From: Aaosphaeria pasadenensis
Lineage: Eukaryota > Ascomycota > Dothideomycetes > Pleosporales
Length of the DNA: 64,000 nt
Assembly (NCBI GenBank): GCA_022813625.1
Contig: JAKLMB010000011.1
Location: forward strand, 1-64,000
Reading direction: 5' to 3'
Both the position numbers and the translations under genes were made by a program. Numbering within the stretch: the first letter of the stretch is position 1; the number at the start of each line of letters is the position of its first letter. The notes under the pieces were generated by a model. That model did not search any database. It worked only from the letters and a program-made list of their open reading frames with translations, and had not been told where the DNA came from. Below are positions 1-9,721 of this stretch, piece after piece.

Positions 1-309
1 TTAATTAATATTTAACCTTACTAGTATATTAATACTATGCCTACAGCCCTTACTACTTAACAGAACCCCTTTAAGGTTACGTGTCTAAGTCTCTACTTAG
101 ATAACCCTGTTACAAAAGCTATATTAAGAGCTATATATATATAATATATAGTTTCTAGTAAAGGAGTACTAAAACTACTCTATAATATTAAAGTAAGGAA
201 GGAAAAGTATAAACCCTATAAACTTATTAGAGAAGATAATAAAGGAGTCTCTTTATTAGAGGAAGAAGTCTATATAGATACTAAAGAATATAATACTATA
301 ATAATACTA

Positions 310-615
310 ATAGAAAACTAAAATAAATAGGGTACTAATATTAGTAAATAAATTTAGCCTATACTAGGAATTAATAAACTACTAAAGTAGATAAGACTTA
401 AATAGAATAACCTATATAGTAAAATTCCTAAAGATAAGAATGTTAAGATTAAGGATCTACTAGTTAGTTCTTAGGGATAATCTAAAGAGTAATATAAAGC
501 AGGTTGCAAGGTAAGAGTAATAATAGTAGTAGAATAGTAGAGTATATTATCTAATATTAACTTAGGTTAAATATAAAAGACTATAAGGGTATTTTAGGTT
601 CTCTATATACTTAAT
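310..615 (+). repeat. Left arm of inverted repeat inside RIP region
   Basis: About 440-612 reads almost the same as the reverse complement of about 2280-2460. Shared blocks include 'aaggatctactagttagtt', 'ttagggataatctaaagag', 'taatagtagtagaatag' and 'gttctctatatactt'. Most differences are G/A or C/T, as RIP would leave. Similarity continues more weakly back to about 310 ('tactaatatt') and stops abruptly after 'ctatatactt' at about 612, which may be the end of an element. Confidence 0.8.
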
Positions 616-701
616 AAGTCTTATAAGTCTTATTAGTCTTATTAAGTTTTATTAAATAAGACTCTATAAGACTTGTAAGACTTATAAGACTTGTAACTAG
701 G
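611..701. repeat. Hairpin built from inverted 10-bp tandem repeats
   Basis: About four copies of an 'aagtcttatt'-like unit (611-648) are followed at once by the complementary units 'aagacttata/gt' (654-700). The segment could fold into a long imperfect hairpin. It starts exactly where the left inverted-repeat arm stops. Confidence 0.7.
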
Positions 702-1753
702 GTTATGTAATATTGTCCCCTTAGTTGTGTCATAGCTTGGGATCTGCTAAGTATCTGGCGATTGGCTGGCTATATAACTAGGTGTACCCCTCTCTTGCTG
801 GATTGTAATATAAGCTTTTCCTATACTATAGCTATCCTAATAGCTCTTAATAGTTAGTAGCTCTATTCTTTATCTTTATAATCTTTTATAAAATATCTAG
901 TTTTTCTATATCTTAGATAGGCTTTATTATTAAATTATTATTACCTTTCTTCCTTTTTAGCTTTTAACTATTATTACCTTTTCTATTCCTTTATATATTT
1001 CTTCTTAGACTTAAATTCTCTAACCTTATTAATATCTATTAGATTCTAGTAAGGTCTTTATTTCTTTTAATTTACCCTAATATTATATCTATAACCTTCT
1101 TTCTTTTCCTACCTTTATTTATAGTATTAATTATCTAGGTAAATAGTAATTATAATAAGTTTATCTAGGTTATTAAGTATTTCTTATTATACTAGGTTAT
1201 CCTTAATATTACTCTTAAGTCCTTAGTAATAGATATCCTTTAGTATATTATTATCCTAATCTAAGGGTACTCTTAGCCTCTAGAACTTAGCTATATACTT
1301 ACTAGCTAATATAGCTTATCTTAGGTCTTTAAGCTTTTATAGTACTACTCTCTCTTTATTAACTATTCTAAATACTACCTTAATTTCTTTCTTAAAGGTA
1401 TTAAAGCTTTTAAATACTCTCTATATATTCTTTCTTACTTCTTTAAGGTTTTTTAAATTCTTTAGGAAGTTTTATTATATAGGCTAGAACTATTTAGCTA
1501 TATTACCTATTATAAATAATCCTACTACTATTACTTTATTATTATCTCCTACTATAGGTACTATATACTATAGCTAGGTCTTAAGCTAGGTTAGAAATAG
1601 CTTAAGTATTTCTTATTTTCCTAAGAACTTCTTAGGTTTAGTAATTATTTTAGCTATTATATTTTATCTTATAGTAGCTAAAAGGTTCTTTACCTTCTTT
1701 ATCTAGGTATGCTACTATCTAATTTACATATTCTATTATTTAATAACTTACTA

Positions 1754-1783
1754 AGGTATAAGTATAGGTATAGGTATAGGTAC
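1754..1783 (+). repeat. (AGGTAT)n microsatellite
   Basis: Short run of 'aggtat/aagtat' hexamers inside the AT-rich relic. Confidence 0.7.
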
Positions 1784-2083
1784 TACTAGTATAGATCTTT
1801 AATTAACTATATTATCTTAAACTATTACTTTCTATAAGGGTAGTTAATATATAATAATAGGTATTAACTTATTTTATAAAGGTAAGGGAAGGTTATTATA
1901 GAGGTTTATATAAGGTAAAGCAAGTATTAAAGATAGGGTAATAGCTCTAACTTATCTAAGGAAATAAGCTACTATTATACTAGTAATTCTAAAAGATTAG
2001 ATATAATTTATTATTAACTATAAAGAACTCTTATATATAAAATCTAGTAATTTTATATATCTATCCTTTCTAGTCCTTACTCT

Positions 2084-2170
2084 ATTTACTTAGTTCTCCT
2101 TAGTAACTAATTAAACTAAGTACTACTTAGTCTACTTAGTTTCCCTTAGTAACTAATTAGACTAAGTATG
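2084..2170 (+). repeat. Tandem duplication of a unit of about 43 bp
   Basis: Two adjacent imperfect copies share 'ccttagtaactaatta' followed by 'actaagta'. Differences are mostly C/T or A/G, consistent with RIP after duplication. Confidence 0.65.
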
Positions 2171-2279
2171 TTATATAATATTAGATTACGTAACTTCTCT
2201 ATAGGTATTATTAGGCTCCTAGAGTCTAATCTCTAACTCTTATCCTATCTTCTTACTCTTATAGGTTCTAGTATTGTAA

Positions 2280-2520
2280 TACTAAAGTATATAGAGAACT
2301 TAAAATACTCTTATAGTTTTTTATATTTAACCTAAGTTAGTATTAAATAATATACTTTACTATTCTACTACTATTATTATTCTTACCTTTCTACTACTTT
2401 ATATTACTCTTTAGATTATCCCTAAGAACTAACTAGTAGATCCTTAATCTTAATAAGAGCCTTTAGGTCTCTTTTAAACTAAAGCTTTAAGCTAATTTAC
2501 CTTTATAAATATTAGTATAT
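2280..2520 (-). repeat. Right arm of inverted repeat inside RIP region
   Basis: Reverse-complement partner of the segment at 310-615. Homology begins at about 2283-2295 (the complement of 'gttctctatatactt') and runs right, fading towards 2520. This is either a second copy inserted in the opposite direction or a long terminal inverted repeat. About 1.7 kb separates the arms. Confidence 0.8.
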
Positions 2521-2600
2521 AAAAACCTTATATAACTAGAGCTCTACTACCTTACTATTAAATCCTTAATTATTTACTATAGTATATTACCCTTAGGGTA

Positions 2601-3628
2601 AAGCTCCTTACACTAAGATCCTCTATGCTCGATCTTGGTGTAGATTAGTGAACGCATGCGGCCTAGATCCAGATCGCGTCATCTAGGGTCCATTATGCAT
2701 CAGGCAGCCTCGTGCTTAGTGGATTCGTTCCTGGCATCGGAAAGGAATACGGGAAACTCTTGATTCTGGAGTCTCTTATCGTACCTTGCATTCCTCAGCA
2801 TCATCTATTACAGAATACACGTAGCAATACTCTGTTCCAACTAGTAGTCAAGGTAGACGACACTCACGAGGTATTGCGTTGTGTACAAGATTAGAGACTA
2901 AGATCAGTAGGCGATAGCAGAGATACTTCAGGCAGCGCACACTGTACAGTACATATTGTAACTCCTCGTACCGCGTACACAGTAATAGTTACTATGCAGT
3001 AGCACATGCAGGCTCCTTAAGTGCCTTTGTACCTCGTACAATTCCCATGTATGCACCCCGTACCCCTACCTCGTAGGTACTCATTCATCGTACTCGTACA
3101 CCTAACAACAGACTAATACCTAGCTGGTACATATGTACAAGGAGTTATCCCATATCCATCACTAATTCATGACGCGGATATTCACATTCCCTTGCTTACC
3201 TCATTGCCCCCCTCCCCTCCTACGAGTAATAAAGTCGTTCCGTAGGACGCATTGATGGTGATGGTGACGACTTGATTTCCTTAACGGTCCGGTATACTGC
3301 TTCACATTGATCGAGGCATAGATATATCGGTCGCCGTAGCGCCACCATCACAGAGCCTTATCCATCCGATATTCATTGCCATACCATTTCCTTTTCTTTA
3401 TTATATTATTATATTAGGTACATATACATACCTATAGATATCTCTCACGAGAACGTTTATCTCCTTCGCGCCCCGCACCTAATCTATACTCTCTCAAACG
3501 AAGATTATATCTTTCCATGCGGCACAACCCTCCGCCAACAACCAAAGAAAGCACAATAGGTAGAATTTTCTCAGCGCCATCGGAATAGGAACTGGCAACT
3601 CGCAAGACCAAGCGGTTCGATCGCAATC
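2601..3628. promoter_or_regulatory. Intergenic region upstream of the ARA2-like gene
   Basis: Normal base composition and no credible gene. Just inside the RIP boundary (about 2610-2643) is a small imperfect inverted repeat, 'acactaagatc ... gatcttggtgt'. The right half holds many GTAC-containing words typical of spacers in this genome. The last 200 bp presumably carry the promoter and 5' leader of the downstream gene. No strong TATA box stands out. Confidence 0.5.
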
Positions 3629-5029
3629 ATGGCATCAACACCAATTGAACACCCCACCACGACGCAAACCTTGCCCTCGAAACAGCAGCCCATTCCCTTC
3701 TCCATCGCCCCGAACGGCACACGCACTCAACTCTCCTCCATCCTCCCGCCTCTGATCTTCGGCACCGCAACCTTCAACCACCAATACAACACCGACCCCT
3801 TCGCCCTCGACACCACAGGCCTTACCACATCCGCCCTTACCCACGGCATCCGCGCCTTCGATACATCTCCTTACTACGGCCCTTCTGAACAACTCCTCGG
3901 CACTGCCCTTTCAACTCCCTTTGTGCGCGAAACTTTCCCCCGAGAATCCTACCTTCTCCTCACGAAAGTCGGCCGCATCGCCTCCTCCACCTTCGACTAC
4001 TCCGCCCCATGGGTCCGCCAGTCCATATCTAACTCTCTCTCCCGTCTCCAGACATCCTACCTTGACCTCGTATATTGCCACGATGTCGAATTTGTATCTC
4101 CTGCTGAGGTCCTGACCGCCGTCCGCGAATTGCGTCGGATCCGCGATGAGGAGGGCACGATTAGATATGTCGGCATCTCAGGCTATCCTCTCGACGTTCT
4201 GTGCGAGGTAGCGGAACTCGTACACCGCGAGACGGGCGAGCCGCTAGATGCAGTTCAGTCGTACGCGAACTTCACGCTGCAAAACCAGCGGCTGGCGGGG
4301 GAGAAGGGCATACAGAGGTTGAAGGCCGCCGGGGTTGACGTGGTGCCCAATGCGTCGCCGTTAGGGATGGGACTGCTAAGAAGGCAGGGTGTGCCCGTGG
4401 GGTCTTTGGGGGATTTTCATCCCGCGGGGAGGGAGTTGCGCGCGAGGGTGAGGCAGGCGAGCGATTTTTGCGACAGGCATGGTGAAAAACTGGAGGTCAT
4501 CGCCATACGCTGGGCGTTGGAATCGTGGATCTCAGCCGGAGCCTTGTGCGGCTCACATGGCGACCCTGCGTCCGGTGTTCCATGGATGCGAGAGTCGAAT
4601 GACGATGTTGGCGGCGCGAAGCTAGGCGTCAGCGTCATCGGCGTGTCGAAGCCTGAGGAGTTAGAGAAGACCATGCTAGTGTGGAGGAGCATACTGGATG
4701 GGCTTGAGGGTGGGGAGGACACGGCAGTGAGGGCAGGACGGTGGTATCGTGCGTGGGAGTGGAGTCGGAACCGAAGGGTTGCTGTACAGATTCTCGCGGA
4801 AGGGGTACAGGAGATCCTGGGCGAGTGGTTCGATTACGCTTGGGAGAGCCCTGGGGAGGGGTTTGTAAACGATAAGAGGACACAGTCCATTACCACACCC
4901 GCCGCTACCATCGTAGAGAAGGTCAACAAAGATGGCGCAGAGAATCCGTGGTTAACTCCTGCAGCGAGTCCTGCCGCCACACCTGTCGAGGGCGATGAGG
5001 TTGTTGAGAAGAGCTTGCCTCTACGATGA
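3629..5029 (+). CDS. ARA2-like D-arabinose/L-galactose dehydrogenase (aldo/keto reductase)
   Basis: Single-exon 466-residue protein of the aldo/keto reductase fold, closest in motif pattern to yeast Ara2 and plant L-galactose dehydrogenase. These enzymes oxidise an aldose to its 1,4-lactone with NAD+ on the way to erythroascorbate or ascorbate. The AKR catalytic tetrad is visible: Asp78 and Tyr83 in FDTSPYYG, Lys113 in LLTKVGR and His151 in DLVYCHDVE. The NAD-binding end of the barrel contains SVIGVSKPEEL. The first ATG is preceded by 'gcaatc' and no better upstream start exists. A tail of about 90 residues after the barrel is rich in Ala, Pro and Glu and looks disordered. The substrate is inferred from family resemblance. 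The 3' end faces the BADH gene, 483 bp away. Confidence 0.85.
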   Translation: MASTPIEHPTTTQTLPSKQQPIPFSIAPNGTRTQLSSILPPLIFGTATFNHQYNTDPFALDTTGLTTSALTHGIRAFDTSPYYGPSEQLLGTALSTPFVRETFPRESYLLLTKVGRIASSTFDYSAPWVRQSISNSLSRLQTSYLDLVYCHDVEFVSPAEVLTAVRELRRIRDEEGTIRYVGISGYPLDVLCEVAELVHRETGEPLDAVQSYANFTLQNQRLAGEKGIQRLKAAGVDVVPNASPLGMGLLRRQGVPVGSLGDFHPAGRELRARVRQASDFCDRHGEKLEVIAIRWALESWISAGALCGSHGDPASGVPWMRESNDDVGGAKLGVSVIGVSKPEELEKTMLVWRSILDGLEGGEDTAVRAGRWYRAWEWSRNRRVAVQILAEGVQEILGEWFDYAWESPGEGFVNDKRTQSITTPAATIVEKVNKDGAENPWLTPAASPAATPVEGDEVVEKSLPLR

Positions 5030-5512
5030 CCCATGCCTTTTCACACTTCTTATTTCCTTGATTCTTCCTCCTTCCTGTCTTCCCCTTCTCTTTCCCAGTT
5101 CACATGATGCGTTCATTTAAGGTCTGGTTTGGCTTGGTTTGGCGGATGTCTGCTATATAGAATAGGGTCTGATACACGGTTGGTAGGATATGCACGTAAC
5201 TATGTGAGCAACTACAAGACGAAGAAACGTGGAACATTGTATATCGAGTCCGTGAGGGCACATATTTACTCCCTCAACCCTCGGCCTCCTATCTTTTCGT
5301 TATCACCACCTGGAGAAAGAGAGGGAGATAATGTATATGTGCGTTTGTGATTTGTAGACTCGTTGAATAATACCGATGTACCATGTCGCGCCATGCAACA
5401 TCCAGATGCCTTTCAGTAAAATAACACAAGGTGAAAAAGTGTACAACATAAGCCTAGAGTAAAAAGGTATGCTTATTTCCATAGATTCATAGCACGAATT
5501 TTTATCGCGTCT
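5030..5512. other. Convergent spacer between ARA2-like and BADH genes
   Basis: 3' untranslated regions and probable polyadenylation signals of two converging genes. No ORF with coding character. Confidence 0.6.
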
Positions 5513-7027
5513 TTACAACTTTGCAAAAACAGTAGGAACCTCACCAGCCATATCAACAAGCGTGCTCTTATTCCTGACCCAAGCCTCGATGCCCTTCTTC
5601 CCATTCTCGACCCCAACCCCGCTCATCTTCCACCCTCCGACGCTCATTTCCGCTGGCGACTCGCCCCACGTGTTAACCCATGTAATGCCTGCCTCGAGGC
5701 GGGCGATGACGCTGTGCGCGAGGTTGAGGTCCCGGGTGAAGACGCCAGCGGCGAGGCCCAAATGTGTGTCATTAGCGCGAGCTACCACCTCGTCGACGTT
5801 CTTGTAAGACAGAATGGTCATTACTGGGCCGAAGATTTCTTCTTGGACGATCTTCATGTTGTCGGTGCAGTCTGTGAAGATCGTGGGATGGATCCAGAAG
5901 CCTTGTTTGTAGGTCTCCGGGACTGAATGGGGAGAGGAGAAGCTGGGGAATTTCGCACCACCGTAGAGGAGGGTTGCTTTGTCGACTTCAGCGCCATGGC
6001 GGATGTAGCTCTGGACCTTCTCCCAGTGCACTTTACTGACTAGGGGCCCGAAGTTGGTGCTAGGGTTCAGGACATCGCCGGCCCGGATGTGTTGCATCTT
6101 CTCGAGCAGTCGAGACTCGAATTTGGATTTGAGAGAGTCAGGCACGAAGACTCGGGTGCCGTTCGTGCAGACCTGGCCCGTGGAGAAGAAGTTGGCCATC
6201 ATAGCTCCGTCAACGGCCGACTCGATGTCGGCATCAGGTAAAATCACGCAAGCGGACTTACCGCCGAGCTCCATGGTCACGTATTTCATGCCCCCCGAGG
6301 CGCTGCCTGCGACCTTCTGCCCCGTACTCACCTGGCCAGTGAAGCTGACTTTGGCGATGGATGGGTGAGTGGTCAGGTATGCGCCCACTTCGCCGGAGCC
6401 CTGGACGACGTTGAAGACGCCTGGGGGTACGCCTGCTTCGGCATAGATCTCGGCAAGGAGGGTCGAGTGGAGGGGTGTGAACTCGGACGGCTTGTAGACC
6501 ATGGTGTTGCCCGCTGCTAGGCAGGGTGCGCTCTTCCACAGAGCGATCTGGATGGGGTAGTTCCACGCGCCGATGCCTGCGCACACGCCGAGAGGGTTGT
6601 TGGTGCTATAGACCCAGGCATTGGGTCGCAACTGGATGGTCTCGCCATTGAGGCCGCCGCTGCCGACGAGGTTGGCAAAGTATTCGAGGACGTCGGCGCC
6701 CGTCACGATGTCGACTGTGGAGGTCTCGGAGAAAGGTTTGCCGGTGTCTGAGGTCTCGACCTTGGCCAGCTCGTCGTTGCGGGCTCGAAGGATGGAGGCG
6801 GCTTTCTGTAGGATGCGGGCTCGCTCAATGGCGGGTGTTGCAGACCATGCAGGAAAAGCCCTTTGGGCGGAAGTTATGGCAGAATCGATTGCGGAGCGGG
6901 TAGTGGTGTGGATGTGTGCGAGCGGTTGAGAGGTTGCTGGATCGACTGAATGGAATGATGATGTGGAGGAGGCGGCTTGGAGTTTCCCGTCGTAGTAGGC
7001 GAACCGTGGAGGATACGGGAGAGACAT
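5513..7027 (-). CDS. Betaine aldehyde dehydrogenase
   Basis: Intronless 504-residue NAD(P)+-dependent aldehyde dehydrogenase of the betaine aldehyde dehydrogenase group. It oxidises betaine aldehyde to glycine betaine. All core ALDH landmarks are present: Asn156 in GAWNYP, the cofactor-loop region FTGQVSTG (229-236), general base Glu253 in MELGGKS, nucleophile Cys287 in GQVCTNGTRV, and EEIFGPVM near the C-terminus. Length is normal. The next gene, transcribed away from it, encodes choline oxidase, which makes the substrate. That linkage is the main reason to choose BADH over a generic ALDH. No clear mitochondrial or peroxisomal signal is seen. Confidence 0.88.
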   Translation of the reverse strand: MSLPYPPRFAYYDGKLQAASSTSSFHSVDPATSQPLAHIHTTTRSAIDSAITSAQRAFPAWSATPAIERARILQKAASILRARNDELAKVETSDTGKPFSETSTVDIVTGADVLEYFANLVGSGGLNGETIQLRPNAWVYSTNNPLGVCAGIGAWNYPIQIALWKSAPCLAAGNTMVYKPSEFTPLHSTLLAEIYAEAGVPPGVFNVVQGSGEVGAYLTTHPSIAKVSFTGQVSTGQKVAGSASGGMKYVTMELGGKSACVILPDADIESAVDGAMMANFFSTGQVCTNGTRVFVPDSLKSKFESRLLEKMQHIRAGDVLNPSTNFGPLVSKVHWEKVQSYIRHGAEVDKATLLYGGAKFPSFSSPHSVPETYKQGFWIHPTIFTDCTDNMKIVQEEIFGPVMTILSYKNVDEVVARANDTHLGLAAGVFTRDLNLAHSVIARLEAGITWVNTWGESPAEMSVGGWKMSGVGVENGKKGIEAWVRNKSTLVDMAGEVPTVFAKL

Positions 7028-7783
7028 GGTGTGAGAGGTGAGGTGTGAGGTGTCGCAGGGTGGAGGAAGTGTTGAAGAGGTTTTGAGATGAAAGTTCAGA
7101 GGATGGGGAGGAGAGGAGAGGGTGTTGGAAATCTTTCAAGCTAGTCGGTCGGTGCCTCGGCGATGATGTCGTCGAGCACTACCAATGGACAGTTATGTGT
7201 TGTGATACGGATACAATGGATTGCATGCAATGTCAAACCTGAAGCTTAATTGATTGTCAGCACGCGTTTTTTTGGTGCTCGTACTCCGTAGAATGATATA
7301 AATGAGACGTTCGTCATTCGGCATGAAGGGACAAGGAGTATTTGGGTATGTCTGCATGCATCTCTGCACGCATGGGGGAGCTTGCAGGCAATGACGGAGC
7401 ACGATGTTTTGCTGGAGGGGTTGGGATTCACAGGAGACAGATGGGGAGACGATTTACGAGTAGATAGAACAATGGTACGGAGTGCTAGGTATGTGGATTA
7501 GGAAATTAACAATAACAAGAAGGGCGAAGAAGAAAACCCAGTTGTAAGAGATTGTCTCTAAAATGACTCTGGAAGCAACAAGGCAGAGGGAAGCCAAGAT
7601 AGATGAACGGCGTTACAGCGGCATCATTCGTCAGTATCTAGTCCGTATAACTATACTATACACGGTAGGAAAACCCCAGCACTAACTATTTTTACGAGGG
7701 CTGTATTGTGTAGATACGTCGGACAGTGTAAATTGATTGTGCACTATACTCTGTATGCCAGTGACAGTCCACTACGGTATAGT

Positions 7784-7840
7784 AGAGATAGAGATAGAGA
7801 TTGAGATAGAGACGGAGACAGAGATAGAAGATGGAGATAG
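7784..7840 (+). repeat. GAGATA-type purine microsatellite
   Basis: Imperfect run of 'gagata' and 'gagaca' hexamers in the BADH/choline-oxidase intergenic region. Confidence 0.75.
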
Positions 7841-9369
7841 ACATGGGAAAAAAGTTGGGTAGCGGAACGCCGACTGGAGCAACCCATTCCCAAATAGGTA
7901 TAGACTAACGCATGGATGTGCAGTTAGCGTGCACCGTGTGGCGGGGGAGAGTTTACTTGTTCTAGACTAGTGCCAAGTGGTCATTGCTCCAACCCCCCCA
8001 CCTGCCAACTTGTCCTCCTACCCTTCCCTTCTCATCCCTCCTTCATTGCGACTACGACCACGACTACGACTACACAGTACAACTACGTCTACGACTAGGT
8101 AGTTACTTTTTCTCATCCTCATTCATACTTACTCCACAGGTGTCCACTACACACTTTTTACGTTACATCAATTGCATATCCAGCCATCATATCCATCAAC
8201 TCGCTCACCCCATCCTGACCTGACCTGACCTTCAGTCTACCTATCTGTTCTGTTGCACCTTTTCCACGTCTCTATTCTTCCAGGATAACCGTGCCATGCA
8301 TTCACTCAGTACAACTAATCTCTTCGTTTCTTCACCTTGGCATCTCTCATTTACCATACTGGTTTGAGTATACAATAGCATCGGCACATCTCTACAGTAC
8401 TTTGACATTGGATTCGTTCCTCATTCTTCCATTAGGTATGCCGTTTTTACAACAATATTTACATCAAGTACGGAGTAGCACTCCAAACTACACGGCACAT
8501 GCTATGATACCTACGAGTAGTAACTCGAAGTGGGGTCTAATACAACTTGCTTTGTGTAAGATATCATCTACCGATAAGAAATGGAAATCTCCTTCGCACC
8601 GGACCTAAGAGCTTGCTGCAAGCGGCTTCTCATGGAAGCAACACACACTCGGCACAAAATATGATACAAGTATCTGATTCTCCTCTTTGTTCGGGTATTC
8701 GACGAACCGACCAACCAGGTCGGTCAACCACGACAAAATCCTCTCCTCACCGTCCTACTCGCTGCCAAATTCTTCTCCCACACAGATACGGAGTAATGCC
8801 ACTGCGAATAGCAACAGGGCCTTCAATGACGATGACGATGGCGGCTGATGCACGTGCCTCTGACTTTTTCCGTTTCCACTTAGTACTGTATCAAATTACG
8901 TTACTTGCACCCGGCCCTGCCACCCTACCTACCTACTTCAAGGCTACTCGTACAAGTACAGTACCTGTATTACCTGTATTCGCAACGGTCTAACAAGCTC
9001 GACCGAGATGTGACCGGAGCGAGCCTGAGCCACCTCCATGATCCATCCGATTCCCAGGACCCATCCCATCACATCCCAGCAACTAGCAACTCCGACCACT
9101 AACAACTCCTCATTCATCCAAAGCACGTCCCCAACCAACACCATCGAAAGAGAATTGAGAGAGGAAAAAAAAACCCTCTTCCTGGTCAGCCTTTGTTCGA
9201 ACAGGGCAAAACCTTTTCAACCACTGCATCCTCACTCTGCTCACTAGACCCTCTAGCTCATAGCTCAAACAAATCCGCCCACGCCGCCCTCTTCCCGGTG
9301 GACGCCATCCGCCGTCCCCATCCGATCAGCCCATCCTGCCCCGATAAACGTTAATCTGCACTGGTCCTT

Positions 9370-9397
9370 GCTCGTGCTCGTGCTCGTGCTCGTGCTC
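9370..9397 (+). repeat. (GCTCGT)n microsatellite
   Basis: Four to five perfect 'gctcgt' hexamers about 330 bp upstream of the choline oxidase start codon. Confidence 0.75.
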
Positions 9398-9721
9398 TTG
9401 CGCGCTCCAAATCGTACCAGCACGAGTGCTAACTCCCTGTCCTGGCCATCTTGGTGCACTTTTGTACTCAATCGGCGTCACCCTGCATAATCTCCATCTA
9501 TCCACTCTGCGCAGCTGCAAAAAAGTTTGCTGACCTCTACCGTCTACAGCTACCTCTCCCCCAACTCGCGTGCTACTTAATACTTCTACCTTCCCCCTCT
9601 CCTCACAATCTTCAATCTCTATTGGGTGGACACATCTTGGGGTCTTCACCATACTTCAATTTCATCGTCGTATTGCTTCCATCCTTCATAACATCTCCAT
9701 TATTCCCCATCCCGCGCGAAC

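Larger units (their letters stand above)
1..2600. mobile_element. RIP-degraded AT-rich repeat (transposon relic)
   Basis: The whole stretch is extremely AT-rich, dominated by TA, AT and TAA steps, nearly free of CpG, and full of stops in every frame. That is the usual mark of repeat-induced point mutation on a transposon copy in Pezizomycotina. Composition returns to normal abruptly between about 2590 and 2640. Inside are two related segments in opposite orientation (about 310-615 and 2280-2520), a hairpin of 10-bp repeats, and a less mutated island at about 705-830. No protein domain survives, so the element class cannot be named. The left border lies outside the window. Confidence 0.8.
7028..9721. 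promoter_or_regulatory. 2.7-kb divergent intergenic region between BADH and choline oxidase
   Basis: No gene is supported; the small ORFs here are unrelated to one another and lack domains. The region presumably holds both promoters and long 5' leaders. It contains a purine-rich GAGATA microsatellite (7784-7840), a GCTCGT run (9370-9397), tandem 'ctacgacta'-like words (8046-8098), and copies of TACTCCGTA or its complement at 7282, 8469 and 8788. The last 200 bp before choline oxidase are pyrimidine-rich on the + strand, as is common in fungal 5' leaders. Confidence 0.55.

Noticed and set aside
1..2600. Intact reverse transcriptase or transposase in the AT-rich end
   Set aside because: Every frame is broken by frequent TAA/TAG stops; no conserved domain remains.
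2712..2894. 60-codon ORF beside the RIP boundary
   Set aside because: Short, no domain, no splice partners; position next to degraded repeat makes chance likely.
8547..8993. 148-codon ORF in the BADH/choline-oxidase gap
   Set aside because: No domain, irregular composition and overlap with a TACGGAGTA repeat; reads as spacer.
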